DNA from: Phytophthora quininea
Lineage: Eukaryota > Oomycota > Peronosporomycetes > Peronosporales > Peronosporaceae
NCBI GenBank assembly: GCA_011947345.1
Contig: JAAVTG010000359.1
Location: 1 to 64,000, forward strand
DNA: 64,000 nucleotides
Direction: 5' to 3'
The position numbers and the translations under genes are program-made. Shown here piece after piece: positions 1 to 9,776 of the stretch. Within the stretch, counting starts at the first letter, position 1. Every line of letters starts with the position of its first letter. The notes below the pieces were generated by a model. That model did no database searches. It saw nothing but the letters and a program-made list of their open reading frames with translations, and was not told where the DNA came from.

Positions 1-600
1 TACAACCCTGTCCAGGTCATCGCCTGCTCCTACATGTGCGTTGAGGCCGCCATCCAGGCCTACCGCAACAACTACACGGCCGCGCCCTGCAACGCCTTCA
101 AGGCCGACGACCCGGTCATGGGCAACGTGCTGTACCTCTTCTTCCTGTCCAAGATCCTCGACCTCTTCGACACGGTCTTCATCATCGTGGGCAAGAAGTG
201 GCGCCAGCTCTCGATCCTGCACGTCTACCACCACCTGTCCGTGCTCTTCGTCTACTACGTGACGTTCCGCGCCGCCCAGGACGGCGACTCGTACGCCACC
301 ATCGTGTTGAACGGCTTCGTGCACACCATCATGTACACCTACTACTTCGTCAGCGCCCACACGCGCGACATCTGGTGGAAGAAGTACTTGACGCGTATCC
401 AGCTCATCCAGTTCGTGACGATGAACGTGCAGGGCTACCTCACCTACTCGCGCCAGTGTCCCGGCATGCCGCCCAAGGTGCCGCTCATGTACCTCGTGTA
501 CGTGCAGTCGCTCTTCTGGCTCTTCATGAACTTCTACATTCGCGCGTACGTGTTCGGCCCCAAGAAGCCCGCCGTCGAGGACGCCAAGAAGAAGCTGTAA
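1..600 (+). CDS. ELO-family fatty acid elongase, C-terminal part (5' end outside window)
   Basis: The reading frame is open from base 1 and ends with TAA at 598-600, so the N-terminus lies outside the window. The HVYHH box (the HxxHH histidine motif of ELO condensing enzymes), the following YYVTF stretch, the MYTYYF segment and the QLIQF box occur in the usual ELO order, with hydrophobic membrane spans between them. ELO proteins catalyse the malonyl-CoA condensation step of very-long-chain or polyunsaturated fatty acid elongation in the ER membrane. The C-terminus KKKL fits a dilysine ER-retrieval signal. The subtype (saturated or PUFA substrate) cannot be decided from this part; oomycetes are rich in C20 PUFA elongases, so that is a reasonable guess only. 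Confidence 0.93.
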   Translation, partial: YNPVQVIACSYMCVEAAIQAYRNNYTAAPCNAFKADDPVMGNVLYLFFLSKILDLFDTVFIIVGKKWRQLSILHVYHHLSVLFVYYVTFRAAQDGDSYATIVLNGFVHTIMYTYYFVSAHTRDIWWKKYLTRIQLIQFVTMNVQGYLTYSRQCPGMPPKVPLMYLVYVQSLFWLFMNFYIRAYVFGPKKPAVEDAKKKL

Positions 601-1001
601 AGCAATTCGCAAAGGTAGTTTTCCCGGCGTCGTGTCCTCCAATGCTCTGTAAAGGAACTCGCGGCGCCATCTTGACGTCCAGCTAATATATTCCCAAAGC
701 TGTTTACTTGCTGTTTTCGGTGTGCTCCAACGAGAACTGCCTGCGTCTGCGGTTTGCTTGCGACGTCATCGATGCCCAGTCGGATAGCTTTTGAGCTCCT
801 AAGCGAAGGTGTCGATGGTCAGCGCAGGCAAGTCCGGCGTGAATGCGAAGGCGACAGCATTCACAGCGGGCAGTCGAGATGATGCTGCGCGCTCCACTTA
901 TCAGCGCCCGTTGCAGCAAATCTCGTCGTCGCCCGATCCTACCACCAGGTCACTTCTGAAATTGCCCCCGACCGCAGACGATTGACCCGCCGCTCAAGAA
1001 C
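601..1001. other. Intergenic region, elongase 3' end to binding-protein gene
   Basis: About 400 bases contain the 3' region of the elongase gene and the promoter/5' UTR of the solute-binding-protein gene. Short frames here have no recognisable motif. I see no RNA gene or repeat. Confidence 0.4.
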
Positions 1002-2109
1002 ATGGCAATCCCCCGCTCACGCCGCTCGAAGAGGACAACCCGGGCGAGACCCCGTACAAGGCCACCCCGTGTGGAACGTCAAGGCGACGATCGTCAAGTA
1101 CCGCGTGGCGCTGGCTGTGGTGGTGATGGTGCTCATTGTGGTGATCGTCCTGGCCGCCACTGGCGTCTTCTCGTCGTCGTCAGACTCCTCGGACGAGTCC
1201 TCGGCCACCACCACCACCGGCAACGTGACCATCTACCACGCCGGCTCGCTGGTCGGCCTGATGGACGACAAACTGGGACCGGCGTTCACCGCCGCCACCG
1301 GCATTGCCACGTCGCTGCTGGCCAAGGGATCCGTCAAATTGGCGAACCTCATCGTCAACGGCAGTGACGCTGACGTGTTCATTAGTGCCGACGCGTCCGT
1401 CAACACGGAGCTGCTCATGGGAGACGCCAACGGCAACTTGATCTCGTGGTACATTACGTTTGGAGAGACATCGATCGGGATCGGGTACTACCCAGAATCT
1501 CCGTACGCAGAAGTGTTCGCGGCGGTGGAGAACGGCTCGCTGCCATGGTACGAGGCCTTCCTGGAGAACCCGGACATGAAGATCGGCCGCACCGACCCAG
1601 ACGCAGACCCCAAGGGCTACCGCACCGTCATGATGTTCGAACTGGCCGAGGAGTACTACAATACGACCGGACTGGTGACTGGCATCTTGGGCAACGCGAC
1701 GAACCGCGACCAAATCTACTCGGAAGAGAACCTGGAGACGTATTTGACGTCTGGCGATTTGGATGTGGGCTTCTTCTACGCGGTGGAAGCGGGCAGCTTG
1801 AGCGGCGTCAACTTCATTTCGCTGCCGGAGGAGATCAACATGGGCAATCCTGCCCTTGACGATGAGTACGCCACAGTCTCCTACACCAACTCCGAGACGG
1901 GGACAGTCTACAACGGGTCGGCGTCGATCTACACGGTGACGATTCTCAACAATGCCACGCACATGTCCGAGGCGGAAGAATTCGTGGCGTATTTGCTGTC
2001 ATCGGCCGGCCAGACCATTTTGACCGAGCAAGGCATGGAAGCCGCGAACCTCACGGCCTACGGCGACACCTCGAGCATTCCGGAATCAATTGCGACGTAT
2101 TTAGCGTGA
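1002..2109 (+). CDS. Membrane-anchored WtpA/ModA-like periplasmic-type solute-binding protein
   Basis: The body reads as a prokaryotic type II solute-binding protein of the tungstate/molybdate (WtpA) class: IYHAGSL at the start of the domain, ADVFISAD, IGRTDPDADPKGYRT (the WtpA hallmark region) and LPEEINMGNP near the C-terminal lobe. Before it comes a hydrophobic anchor (about 1105-1170, VALAVVVMVLIVVIVLA) and a Ser-rich linker, giving a type II membrane protein with the binding domain outside. Eight N-glycosylation sequons support a eukaryotic secretory setting. The ATG at 1002 is my preferred start, but the frame has to change twice (near 1007 and near 1070) to join a sensible leader (NPPLTPLEEDNPGE) to the anchor; both changes are one-base losses. 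No ABC permease or ATPase lies nearby. Ligand is inferred from the family only. Acquisition by horizontal transfer is likely but needs a phylogeny. Confidence 0.8.
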
Positions 2110-4094
2110 TGAAAGTCTCTTGCTCTCATGGAGGAGTATCTGTCACGATAACTAAGTCAAGACTGTTCGACGTAAGTAATTGAAGGTGGTTATCTCCAGC
2201 TTTATCTGGGACTCAATCCTACGTTGTCATACTTTACGTTGGTAGGGCTGCTATGGTCTGCTCATAGAGCGGTGGTGGTGGTACCAGCAAGACTTGGTCT
2301 CGACGTGTCAGTTGTTGGAGAAGAAAAATACTCTCGTATTCGCGCGTGACTGCGTTTCGGTCTTCCTTTCGTGTAGCTGTGGATGATGAACGCTTGGTGT
2401 GATTTTGGGCTGGCAAGGTTTTAGACGACCTGGCCACGCCCCATCGGTGCTGCTGTTCGAACAGCGTGAGGCGACCAATGGAACAAAGTTTCCCAGCCAT
2501 TTGCCGCTTGGGGCGCTGTGTGGACATCCGGGCTGCTCTGATCTTCTGGTGGAACGCGAACTGAGCGATCTCCTCCAGCCACGCGTCGTCGTCGTCTTGA
2601 GGTGTCTTGCGCGCACAAACAGTTCGCTCGACATGGGACTTCGTACAGTTGTTGTCGGCAGCGGCACCCGGCACACTGGACGGGGCTCCGACCTGTAACT
2701 CTGTCGGTCTCGACCAAAACCCGCTGATGTCGCTCGAGAACGAGTCCCCGGTGCGGCGGTTGTTGTTTTCCTTGTCGTCGAGAGCCACTGTGGTGTCCTG
2801 ACCAGTAGGCGTGGCGAGGTAGTCCAGACTGCCCCACGTTTGCCAGCTCCCGAGCATATCAACCTCGCAAGGCGAAAGTGGTCCATTGACCTCCAGCAGC
2901 GGAGTCTCGTCCAGCATGGCACAGTCTTCCCGTTCTTGCTCGGGGTCCGGCGCAATATCGACAACTGTGTCTTTGAAGCGAACAGTCCTGGTCAGCGGAC
3001 GAATAGTTCCTGCGAGGTCCTCGGGACGGATGGGAGGTCCTGCAAACGGCAGTGCGATGAAGGCTGGCTGAGTCAACGCTGACTCCAGCGCTGCCCACCA
3101 AGTCTCGTAAATTGCGCTCGTGGAGGCGCGCAGGATCACGCGCTGGAGCCATGATCCATATCGGATCCCGAGCTGGAAGCGACGGGCTTGCTTTCCGGTC
3201 ACTGGGATGAGGTGAGCGCTGGGATCCAGCGGGATCTCCAGCCTCCGCCGAAAACTTCGGGCGGGTGACGGTGAGCACACCGCGGTGAGTGCGTCCACAA
3301 ACGGGAATTTCAGCGACACAATGACTCGGTGCCTGTGTTGAACGGAAGAAAGTTGTTGCCAAAGAGTTAGCTGTTTTCCGGTGGTAATGAAGAAGAGTGA
3401 TGCGACAACCGCCTCCTACCAGAAGAGTCTGCAAAGAGCATGCTCATAGCGCAATAGCGAGCAACGGGGTCCCCATGCTGCGCTAATTGGTAAGTGGTTG
3501 CTAAGTTGGTAGTTGGTTGGAGTGTTGGTGGTCGTCCCTACTGCTTGTTGCCAGTAAAAGCGAATCGAAGAATGGCGCGAAGAGGAGACCGTCGGGCGGG
3601 AAGACAGCCGGACGCCTCGACAGTGCCGCGCCCACCAAGCGCGTGGTGTGGCTGGTTTGCCAGTGCTCGGTGTCACTTTTCTTTCGCGTCTCGACTTGGA
3701 ATCCAGTCCGAGGACAAAAGGCAAGCGAATCCGGAGCGACTGCAGTCGTTGTCTTACGCATTTAAGGGGTTCGATTCGCAAGCGCCTCGAACAGTTCGTC
3801 GATGTCGATGCGCGCAGTGAAGATCGCCGTTGTGCTGTGGAGACACAGTGGACGCGGTAATCACGATCACGGAGGCCACGTCCAGTCGACAGCCGTTTTG
3901 CACCCGTCAGCAACAGCTGTTTTGGTCTCGACAAGATGTGAGTCAAGGCGGCAAAGACACCGACGGACTAGTACTAGCAGCAGCGCTGTCTCCGACGGGA
4001 CGGAGCAACAAAGTTGCTGCCAAAGAGGTTGAGAGGGTCGTAATACCACGGCGAGAGGAATACGCTGCAGACAAGCAGCAGGCTGAATACACGT
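1557..4094 (+). repeat. Left arm of a 2.5-kb inverted duplication
   Basis: This arm matches the reverse complement of 4366-6945 almost base for base. It contains the 3' half of the solute-binding-protein gene, its 3' flank and the whole unknown gene at 2234-3319. Differences between arms are almost all small indels (for example gccgggtgcc against gccggtgcc, and a 3-base GAG loss in the binding-protein gene) plus one insertion of about 31 bases in the right arm near 4573-4605; substitutions are very few. Confidence 0.93.
2234..3319 (-). CDS. Unknown protein, 361 aa, left-arm copy
   Basis: One open frame of 361 codons starts MSLKFPFVDA and ends with TAA at 2234. I do not recognise the family. 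Visible features are a basic N-terminal part with aromatic patches (RYGSW, YETWW), an acidic middle (DPEQEREDC), a run of four Asp followed by AWLEEIAQFAF, and a Ser/Thr-rich basic C-terminus. There is no signal peptide or membrane helix. It is divergently oriented to its own copy at 5172-6269, and its 3' end faces the 3' end of the solute-binding-protein gene about 125 bases away. The second copy loses this frame after about residue 215. That the left copy stays open supports a real gene, though low-complexity stretches leave some doubt. Confidence 0.5.
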   Translation of the reverse strand: MSLKFPFVDALTAVCSPSPARSFRRRLEIPLDPSAHLIPVTGKQARRFQLGIRYGSWLQRVILRASTSAIYETWWAALESALTQPAFIALPFAGPPIRPEDLAGTIRPLTRTVRFKDTVVDIAPDPEQEREDCAMLDETPLLEVNGPLSPCEVDMLGSWQTWGSLDYLATPTGQDTTVALDDKENNNRRTGDSFSSDISGFWSRPTELQVGAPSSVPGAAADNNCTKSHVERTVCARKTPQDDDDAWLEEIAQFAFHQKIRAARMSTQRPKRQMAGKLCSIGRLTLFEQQHRWGVARSSKTLPAQNHTKRSSSTATRKEDRNAVTREYESIFLLQQLTRRDQVLLVPPPPLYEQTIAALPT

Positions 4095-5171
4095 ATTGTA
4101 TGGTTGCAATTTTTGCCCGACGCCAAACCCTTTGAGTTCGTGACAATGTGATTGCCGTTGCTGCAATTGTATTGCTTCTTTCCGCTTCAACCCACCTCTT
4201 TATGCCAGGTTTTCATGCGCAAAACACCACCCGCCTTGCAGCGCGAGCAACAGCATATCGTTGATAGATCGCAAAATTCCATGCTAAAGCGACAATAGAT
4301 AACTACTAGTATCGCTGCCTTCATGCTAAAGCATAACAATCGTAGCGCCATTGTCTCCAAATGTATTCAACCTGCTGCTTGTCTGCAGCGTATTCCTCTC
4401 GCCGTGGTATTACGACCCTCTCAACCTCTTTGGCAGCAACTTTGTTGCTCCGTCCCGTCGGAGACAGCGCTGCTGCTAGTACTAGTCCGTCGGTGTCTTT
4501 GCCGCCTTGACTCACATCTTGTCGAGACCAAAACAGCTGTTGCTGACGGGTGCAAAACGGCTGTCGACTGCAAAAAGGACTTGAGGATTGTCCGTGACCA
4601 ACGTGGCCTCCGTGATCATTACCGCGCGTCCACTGTGTCTCCACAGCACAACGGCGATCTTCACTGCGCACGCATCGACATCGACGAACTGTTCGAGGCG
4701 CTTGCGAATCGAACCCCTTAAATGTAAGACAACGACTGCAGTCGCTCCGGATTCGCTTGCATTGCCTTTTGTCCTCGGACTGGATTCCAAGTCGAGACGC
4801 GAAAGAAAAGTGACACCGAGCACTGGCAAACCAGCCACACCACGCGCTTGGTGGGCGCGGCACTGTCGAGGCGTCCGGCTGTCTTCCCGCCCGACGGTCT
4901 CCTCTTCGCGCCATTCTTCGATTCGCTTTTACTGGCAACAAGCAGTAGGGAGCGACCACCACCAACACTCCAACCAACTACCAACTTAGCAACCACTTAC
5001 CAATTAGCGCAGCATGGGGACCCCCGTTGCTCGCTATTGCGCTATGAGCATGCTCTTTGCAGACTCTTCTGGTAGGAGGCGGTTGTCGCATCACTCTTCT
5101 TCATTACCACCGGAAAACAGCTAACTCTTTGGCAACAACTTTCTTCCGTTCAACACAGGCACCGAGTCATT
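3320..5171. other. Symmetric region between the two divergent unknown genes
   Basis: This 1.85-kb stretch is the inner, mirror-image part of the inverted duplication plus its spacer. It would hold the promoters of both copies. Open frames here occur in mirrored pairs and change frame with every small indel between the arms, so I do not call genes. Confidence 0.5.
4095..4365. other. Spacer between the inverted arms
   Basis: About 270 bases separate the arms and are not themselves palindromic. The 10-mer ATGCTAAAGC occurs twice in direct orientation (4281-4290 and 4323-4332). No gene is visible. The spacer is AT-richer than the arms. Confidence 0.6.
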
Positions 5172-6269
5172 GTGTCGCTGAAATTCCCGTTTGTGGACGC
5201 ACCTCACCGCGGTGTGCTCACCGTCACCCGCCCGAAGTTTTTCGGCGGAAGGCTGGAGATCCCGCTGGATCCCAGCGCTCACCTCATCCCAGTGACCGGA
5301 AAGCAAGCCCGTCGCTTCCAGCTCGGGATCCGATATGGATCATGGCTCCAGCGCGTGATCCTGCGCGCCTCCACGAGCGCAATTTACGAGACTTGGTGGG
5401 CAGCGCTGGAGTCAGCGTTGACTCAGCCAGCCTTCATCGCACTGCCGTTTGCAGGACCTCCCATCCGTCCCGAGGACCTCGCAGGAACTATTCGTCCGCT
5501 GACCAGGACTGTTCGCTTCAAAGACACAGTTGTCGATATTGCGCCGGACCCCGAGCAAGAACGGGAAGACTGTGCCATGCTGGACGAGACTCCGCTGCTG
5601 GAGGTCAATGGACCACTTTCGCCTTGCGAGGTTGATATGCTCGGGAGCTGGCAAACGTGGGGCAGTCTGGACTACCTCGCCACGCCTACTGGTCAGGACA
5701 CCACAGTGGCTCTCGACGACAAGGAAAACAACAACCGCCGCACCGGGGACTCGTTCTCGAGCGACATCAGCGGGTTTTGGTCGAGACCGACAGAGTTACA
5801 GGTCGGAGCCCCGTCCAGTGTGCCGGTGCCGCTGCCGACAACAACTGTACGAAGTCCCATGTCGAGCGAACTGTTTGTGCGCGCAAGACACCTCAAGACG
5901 ACGACGACGCGTGGCTGGAGGAGATCGCTCAGTTCGCGTTCCACCAGAAGATCAGAGCAGCCCGGATGTCCACACAGCGCCCCAAGCGGCAAATGGCTGG
6001 GAAACTTTGTTCCATTGGTCGCCTCACGCTGTTCGAACAGCAAGCACCGATGGGGCGTGGCCAGGTCGTCTAAAAACCTTGCTCACCTGCCAGCCCAAAA
6101 TCACACCAAGCGTTCATCATCCACAGCTACACGAAAGGAAGACCGAAACGCAGTCACGCGCGAATACGAGAGTATTTTTCTTCTCCAACAACTGACACGT
6201 CGAGACCAAGTCTTGCTGGTACCACCACCACCGCTCTATGAGCAGACCATAGCAGCCCTACCAACGTAA
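5172..6269 (+). pseudogene. Right-arm copy of the unknown 361-aa gene, frame-shifted
   Basis: The first about 205 residues follow the left copy apart from a short frame-shifted patch at residues about 10-25 (PHRGVLTVTRPKF against LTAVCSPSPARSF), caused by compensating one-base differences. One G is missing near 5824 (gccggtgcc against gccgggtgcc), so the Asp-rich segment is read in the wrong frame. An extra A near 6041 restores the original frame for the last about 70 residues (HRWGVARSSK onward). The result is one long open frame with a scrambled middle. Either a recent duplicate in early decay, or the same gene with base-calling errors. Confidence 0.6.
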
Positions 6270-6393
6270 AGTATGACAACGTAGGATTGAGTCCCAGATA
6301 AAGCTGGAGATAACCACCTTCAATTACTTACGTCGAACAGTCTTGACTTAGTTATCGTGACAGATACTCCTCCATGAGAGCAAGAGACTTTCA

Positions 6394-6945
6394 TCACGCT
6401 AAATACGTCGCAATTGATTCCGGAATGCTCGAGGTGTCGCCGTAGGCCGTGAGGTTCGCGGCTTCCATGCCTTGCTCGGTCAAAATGGTCTGGCCGGCCG
6501 ATGACAGCAAATACGCCACGAATTCTTCCGCCTCGGACATGTGCGTGGCATTGTTGAGAATCGTCACCGTGTAGATCGACGCCGACCCGTTGTAGACTGT
6601 CCCCGTCTCGGAGTTGGTGTAGGAGACTGTGGCGTACTCATCGTCAAGGGCAGGATTGCCCATGTTGATCTCCTCCGGCAGCGAAATGAAGTTGACGCCG
6701 CTCAAGCTGCCCGCTTCCACCGCGTAGAAGAAGCCCACATCCAAATCGCCAGACGTCAAATACGTCTCCAGGTTCTCTTCCGAGTAGATTTGGTCGCGGT
6801 TCGTCGCGTTGCCCAAGATGCCAGTCACCAGTCCGGTCGTATTGTAGTACTCGGCCAGTTCGAACATCATGACGGTGCGGTAGCCCTTGGGGTCTGCGTC
6901 TGGGTCGGTGCGGCCGATCTTCATGTCCGGGTTCTCCAGGAAGTT
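6394..6945 (-). pseudogene. 3' fragment of the solute-binding-protein gene (inverted copy)
   Basis: From NPDMKIGRTDP to the stop codon this is identical to the 3' half of the 1002-2109 gene except for one missing Glu codon (ELAEYYN against ELAEEYYN). It has no signal anchor and no N-terminal lobe. The frame runs back through the breakpoint to an ATG at 6990, giving a chance leader (MNYKATASIN) unrelated to the gene. A functional product is unlikely. Confidence 0.85.
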
Positions 6946-7106
6946 TCCGGTAGCTACAGTATTTATTGATGCCGTCGCCTTGTAGTTCATCTCACCCCGT
7001 GTCTAGTTGTGTCTGCTTTTTCAGCAACCACCATACCCAGCACTTGAACTCGTGGCCACAGACACGTCCCCGTAATGACTTCTCCAAACAAACGAGAGGT
7101 AGAAGA

Positions 7107-7272
7107 AAGTGATGTTTATCAGTGCCAACGCGTCCGTCAACACGGAGCTGCTTATGGGAGACGCCAACGGCAACTTGATCTCGCGGTATATTACGTTTGG
7201 ACTACCCGGAGTCTCCGTACGTGGAATTGTTCGCGTCGGTGGAGAACGACTCGCTGACATGGTACGAGGCCT
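7107..7272 (+). pseudogene. Internal fragment of a second solute-binding-protein paralogue
   Basis: About 165 bases match 1375-1556 of the intact gene in the same orientation (ISANASVNTELLMGDANGN, then SWYITFG-like and ESPY-like blocks in shifted frames), with around a dozen base changes and an internal gap of about 21 bases where the intact gene has ETSIGIGYYP. The match stops at the same codon where the inverted right arm stops. It is more diverged than the inverted arms, so it belongs to an older paralogue. Confidence 0.75.
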
Positions 7273-8223
7273 ACGATTTGGAGTCGCTGAGAACACATCT
7301 TCCACGACACTAGTGGATTGATTTCAAACAGATTTCGAGGATGAATATGTCTTCGGGTTTGGAGATTTTCACGGGGCGCCCCGGACGACCAAGGGATAGT
7401 GCAGCATGGACTGAGTGTGCTGTGTGTCTGGTACCTAGACTCACTTGTTGGTGTGCCGAGAATTTCTTCCAATATCCACGCAGAGAAGGGATCTCCGACG
7501 CATCGAGAACCAGCCGCATCTTCGTGTACAATTGTGCAACTTCCTCCAACGAGAAGACCTATATCACCGCTCTAATGGCCCCATTTGGCATCCCAATTCA
7601 AGTCCGTTCGCTCCCCTGGCATCCATCCATCCTCTGTCGTCGCCTGCTCTGCACAGTAAGCAGACAGGGGCGATCTTGTCGGGTGTGGGGCGCTCTACGC
7701 TGGTTAAGTGGGTCGGAGCAGATTGGACTAATGGCAAACCAGTATGATACCAACTTCAACTTGCTGGCAGTCGGCCAGCAGTACTCTGCGACCTGGCAAC
7801 GATGTGCACCATTGCCTGCGGGCAGTGTTCGGACAATTAAATAAAAAACTGCATTGGTTCTCTAGAAAAACGTAATTCGTCATTGACGAATGCGGCGTAG
7901 CAATAATAAAAATTGCAATAATTAGTCAGTATTGTGTGGGTTCGAACGGTGCAGCAGTTTAGACTTGACCCATCCAAGCTGTTGTGCGCGGGTTCGAGTC
8001 CCGACTCCATCAAGAAGCTGGTGGCTGTCAGGTTCCTGGCAGGGTTTATTTTCGCCAATCAAACAGGCCGGCGACGGCAAAATTGACAGTCATCAGTGGA
8101 CATGGAGCAGGGATTTTTATCGGTGTTTTAATATGACCTGTTATAATGAATCAGGAGTTGAAACCGGTTTTTTCTTTTTATTGGAGGCGGGGAGGCTCTC
8201 AGCCAAAATCGCTTTGGCTAACA
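7273..8223. other. Repeat-like region without a clear gene
   Basis: About 950 bases hold only short frames with no family signal. The part from 7840 to 7930 is AT-rich and contains the small palindrome attcgtc-att-gacgaat. A tRNA-like B box lies at 7991-8001. Given the hAT transposase that follows, I read this as degraded mobile DNA. Confidence 0.4.
7985..8010 (+). repeat. tRNA-like T-arm / pol III B box, possible SINE remnant
   Basis: GGTTCGAGTCC at 7991-8001 matches the internal B box exactly and is flanked by CGGG and CCCG, which form a four-pair T-stem. No acceptor stem or convincing A box can be built upstream, so it is not an intact tRNA. A second GGTTCGA motif lies about 55 bases upstream (around 7939). 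A tRNA-derived SINE tail is the simplest reading. Confidence 0.4.
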
Positions 8224-9776
8224 CTAGACAGCATTTACAGGCTCAACTGGGGCGCTTTCACCACCAAGGAGCGTAGTGAAGTCCCACAGCTCTCGGTTGC
8301 AGCGTAGGAAGACAATGGTCTCGAAGTTCGCCGGCAGTAAGCGTGAGCGAAGCGGTGTCAGGACTAACTTGCACTGTGAAAACAAGCGGTCGCAACGATT
8401 GCTTGTTGGTGGAATCATACACAGTATGTCTTGATACTTGGAGATCGAAGAGTGACGAGGGCGCTTCGCCTGACGGAGAGTAGCCGTAGCGAAATCCTCT
8501 TTGTCGTTTTTCTTCTCACGAGCCGTTGAGAGGACAGCGAATCCAGCAACAGCGTCTTCTTCCTGCAAACTTAGCGACCGGTTTGACAGCAACTTTACTA
8601 TCGCACTCTCGAATTCAGGAGAGTGGATGATCTTGGCTGTCGGCTTGAGGTCGTCAGCTGTTGACGGATACTTTGCAATGACAGCGTCGAATAGAAGACG
8701 AACGTCAGCGAGATTTCGCCGCTCCGATTGCAGATGCACACAGACGCTGTCCAAATCAGCAAGCTTCTCGACAAGCTGGACAATTTTGCGGTGGGTGCTC
8801 GGACGCGGTAACAAGTCTTCAACAGCAGCAACCATCTTGATCGCATCACGTATCTTGACGTACCGCGACAACATGTTGAAAGTCGAGGACCACCTCGTAA
8901 CGTTAGCCTTCAACGGCTTGAGATCCGTGAAGCGTGCCAGCTTAGCACTGTTGTTCGGAAGGCGTAGCTGGATACAGAGAGCTTGAACTTGATCAATCAG
9001 GTCTTGGAAGTCCTTGAGGTAGCGACCGACAGCGAGGTTAAACCGATGGCTGGCGCATCCAACCAGTGGAACGCCCAGCCGGGTCGCTATGGCCTGGTTC
9101 GTTGGGCAATTGTCGCTCACGATGAAGAGAACCATCTCCGTAGTCTTGTGGTAGACGGATAGCACAGCGTCGATCATGGCGATGTGGGCATCAGCACTCT
9201 GCCCATGCTCTGCATGAGAGATTGAGAACAACGGCTGCCTCAGATCGCCCTCCCGAACAAACACAGCGTAGATGGCAACGAAGTGGATCGTTCCGCACGA
9301 CCAGCCGTCGAACGTGAGCCCAAATGAATCTCCCATGGCTGCTGAGATCTTAGTGCCAACACGCTCAGCAACATGGCGCATGTAGCGCTGCAGCGTTTTC
9401 GAAGAAACGGGCTCAACACTTGCGAGAGAGCGGGTGAGGGGTCGTCGACTTCGCTGAGAGAGTGGTTCCTCACGATGACCCATTCCATCCACTTGTATAT
9501 CTCCATCGTCCTCTGGTCCACGAAGCCGTGGGCCTCCAAAGTGGCGCCACCGTTTAGCTGGCTGGCCTCGAAGTTTTGCAGGTATCCCGGGTGCTTGGTG
9601 GCGAGATGGCTGACGAGATTGCTGTAGCCGGTTCCTGGCGCTTGCTTCCGGGATTTACCACATTCCTTGCAGGAGAACATTCCCCCACCGCAGTCCGTGT
9701 AGAAATACTCGCAGATGCCGCGCGACGTTGTCATTTGCTTGAAGTGTAGCGATCGAAAGTCGAAATGAACAGCCAC
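8224..9776 (-). mobile_element. hAT-family transposase (BED finger, RNase H-like core, dimerisation tail), one frame break
   Basis: Read on the minus strand, the N-terminus has a BED-type zinc finger (CKECGKS then SHLATKH, C2-H-x4-H pattern). Next is the hAT RNase H-like core: LTFDGWSC and [14 protein letters not shown] carry the expected acidic residues, then the [10 protein letters not shown] block and [11 protein letters not shown]. The C-terminus has the hAT dimerisation block ([18 protein letters not shown]). The frame changes once near 9437, where one C seems lost in GACGACCCCTCACCC; with it, SEVDDP joins directly to [11 protein letters not shown] could not find convincing terminal inverted repeats or an 8-bp target duplication, so element ends are not set. 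Probably a once-autonomous copy; whether it is active cannot be judged. Confidence 0.85.

Larger units (their letters stand above)
4366..6945 (-). repeat. Right arm of the 2.5-kb inverted duplication
   Basis: Reverse-complement copy of the left arm. It ends abruptly near 6945, inside the copied solute-binding-protein gene, after which the sequence is unrelated to the left locus for about 160 bases. This fixes the outer breakpoint at roughly codon 185-192 of that gene. Confidence 0.93.

Noticed and set aside
198..686. 162-codon frame overlapping the elongase
   Set aside because: Arg/Leu/Pro-rich shadow of the ELO coding frame.
1180..1962. 260-codon minus-strand frame opposite the binding-protein gene
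   Set aside because: It is the antisense shadow of a GC-rich gene; the product is Arg/Val-rich without any motif, and its mirror recurs opposite the inverted copy at 6541-6969.
2859..3434. Second-frame version of the unknown gene (LLVGGGCRITLLHYHRKTAN)
   Set aside because: It recurs at 5057-5635 only because the locus is duplicated; composition is poorer than the 2234-3319 frame.
4095..4365. Origin or telomere-resolution hairpin at the palindrome centre
   Set aside because: The 270-base spacer is not palindromic and has no telomeric or origin-like repeats.
7985..8010. Functional tRNA gene
   Set aside because: Only a T-arm can be folded; no acceptor, D or anticodon stem.
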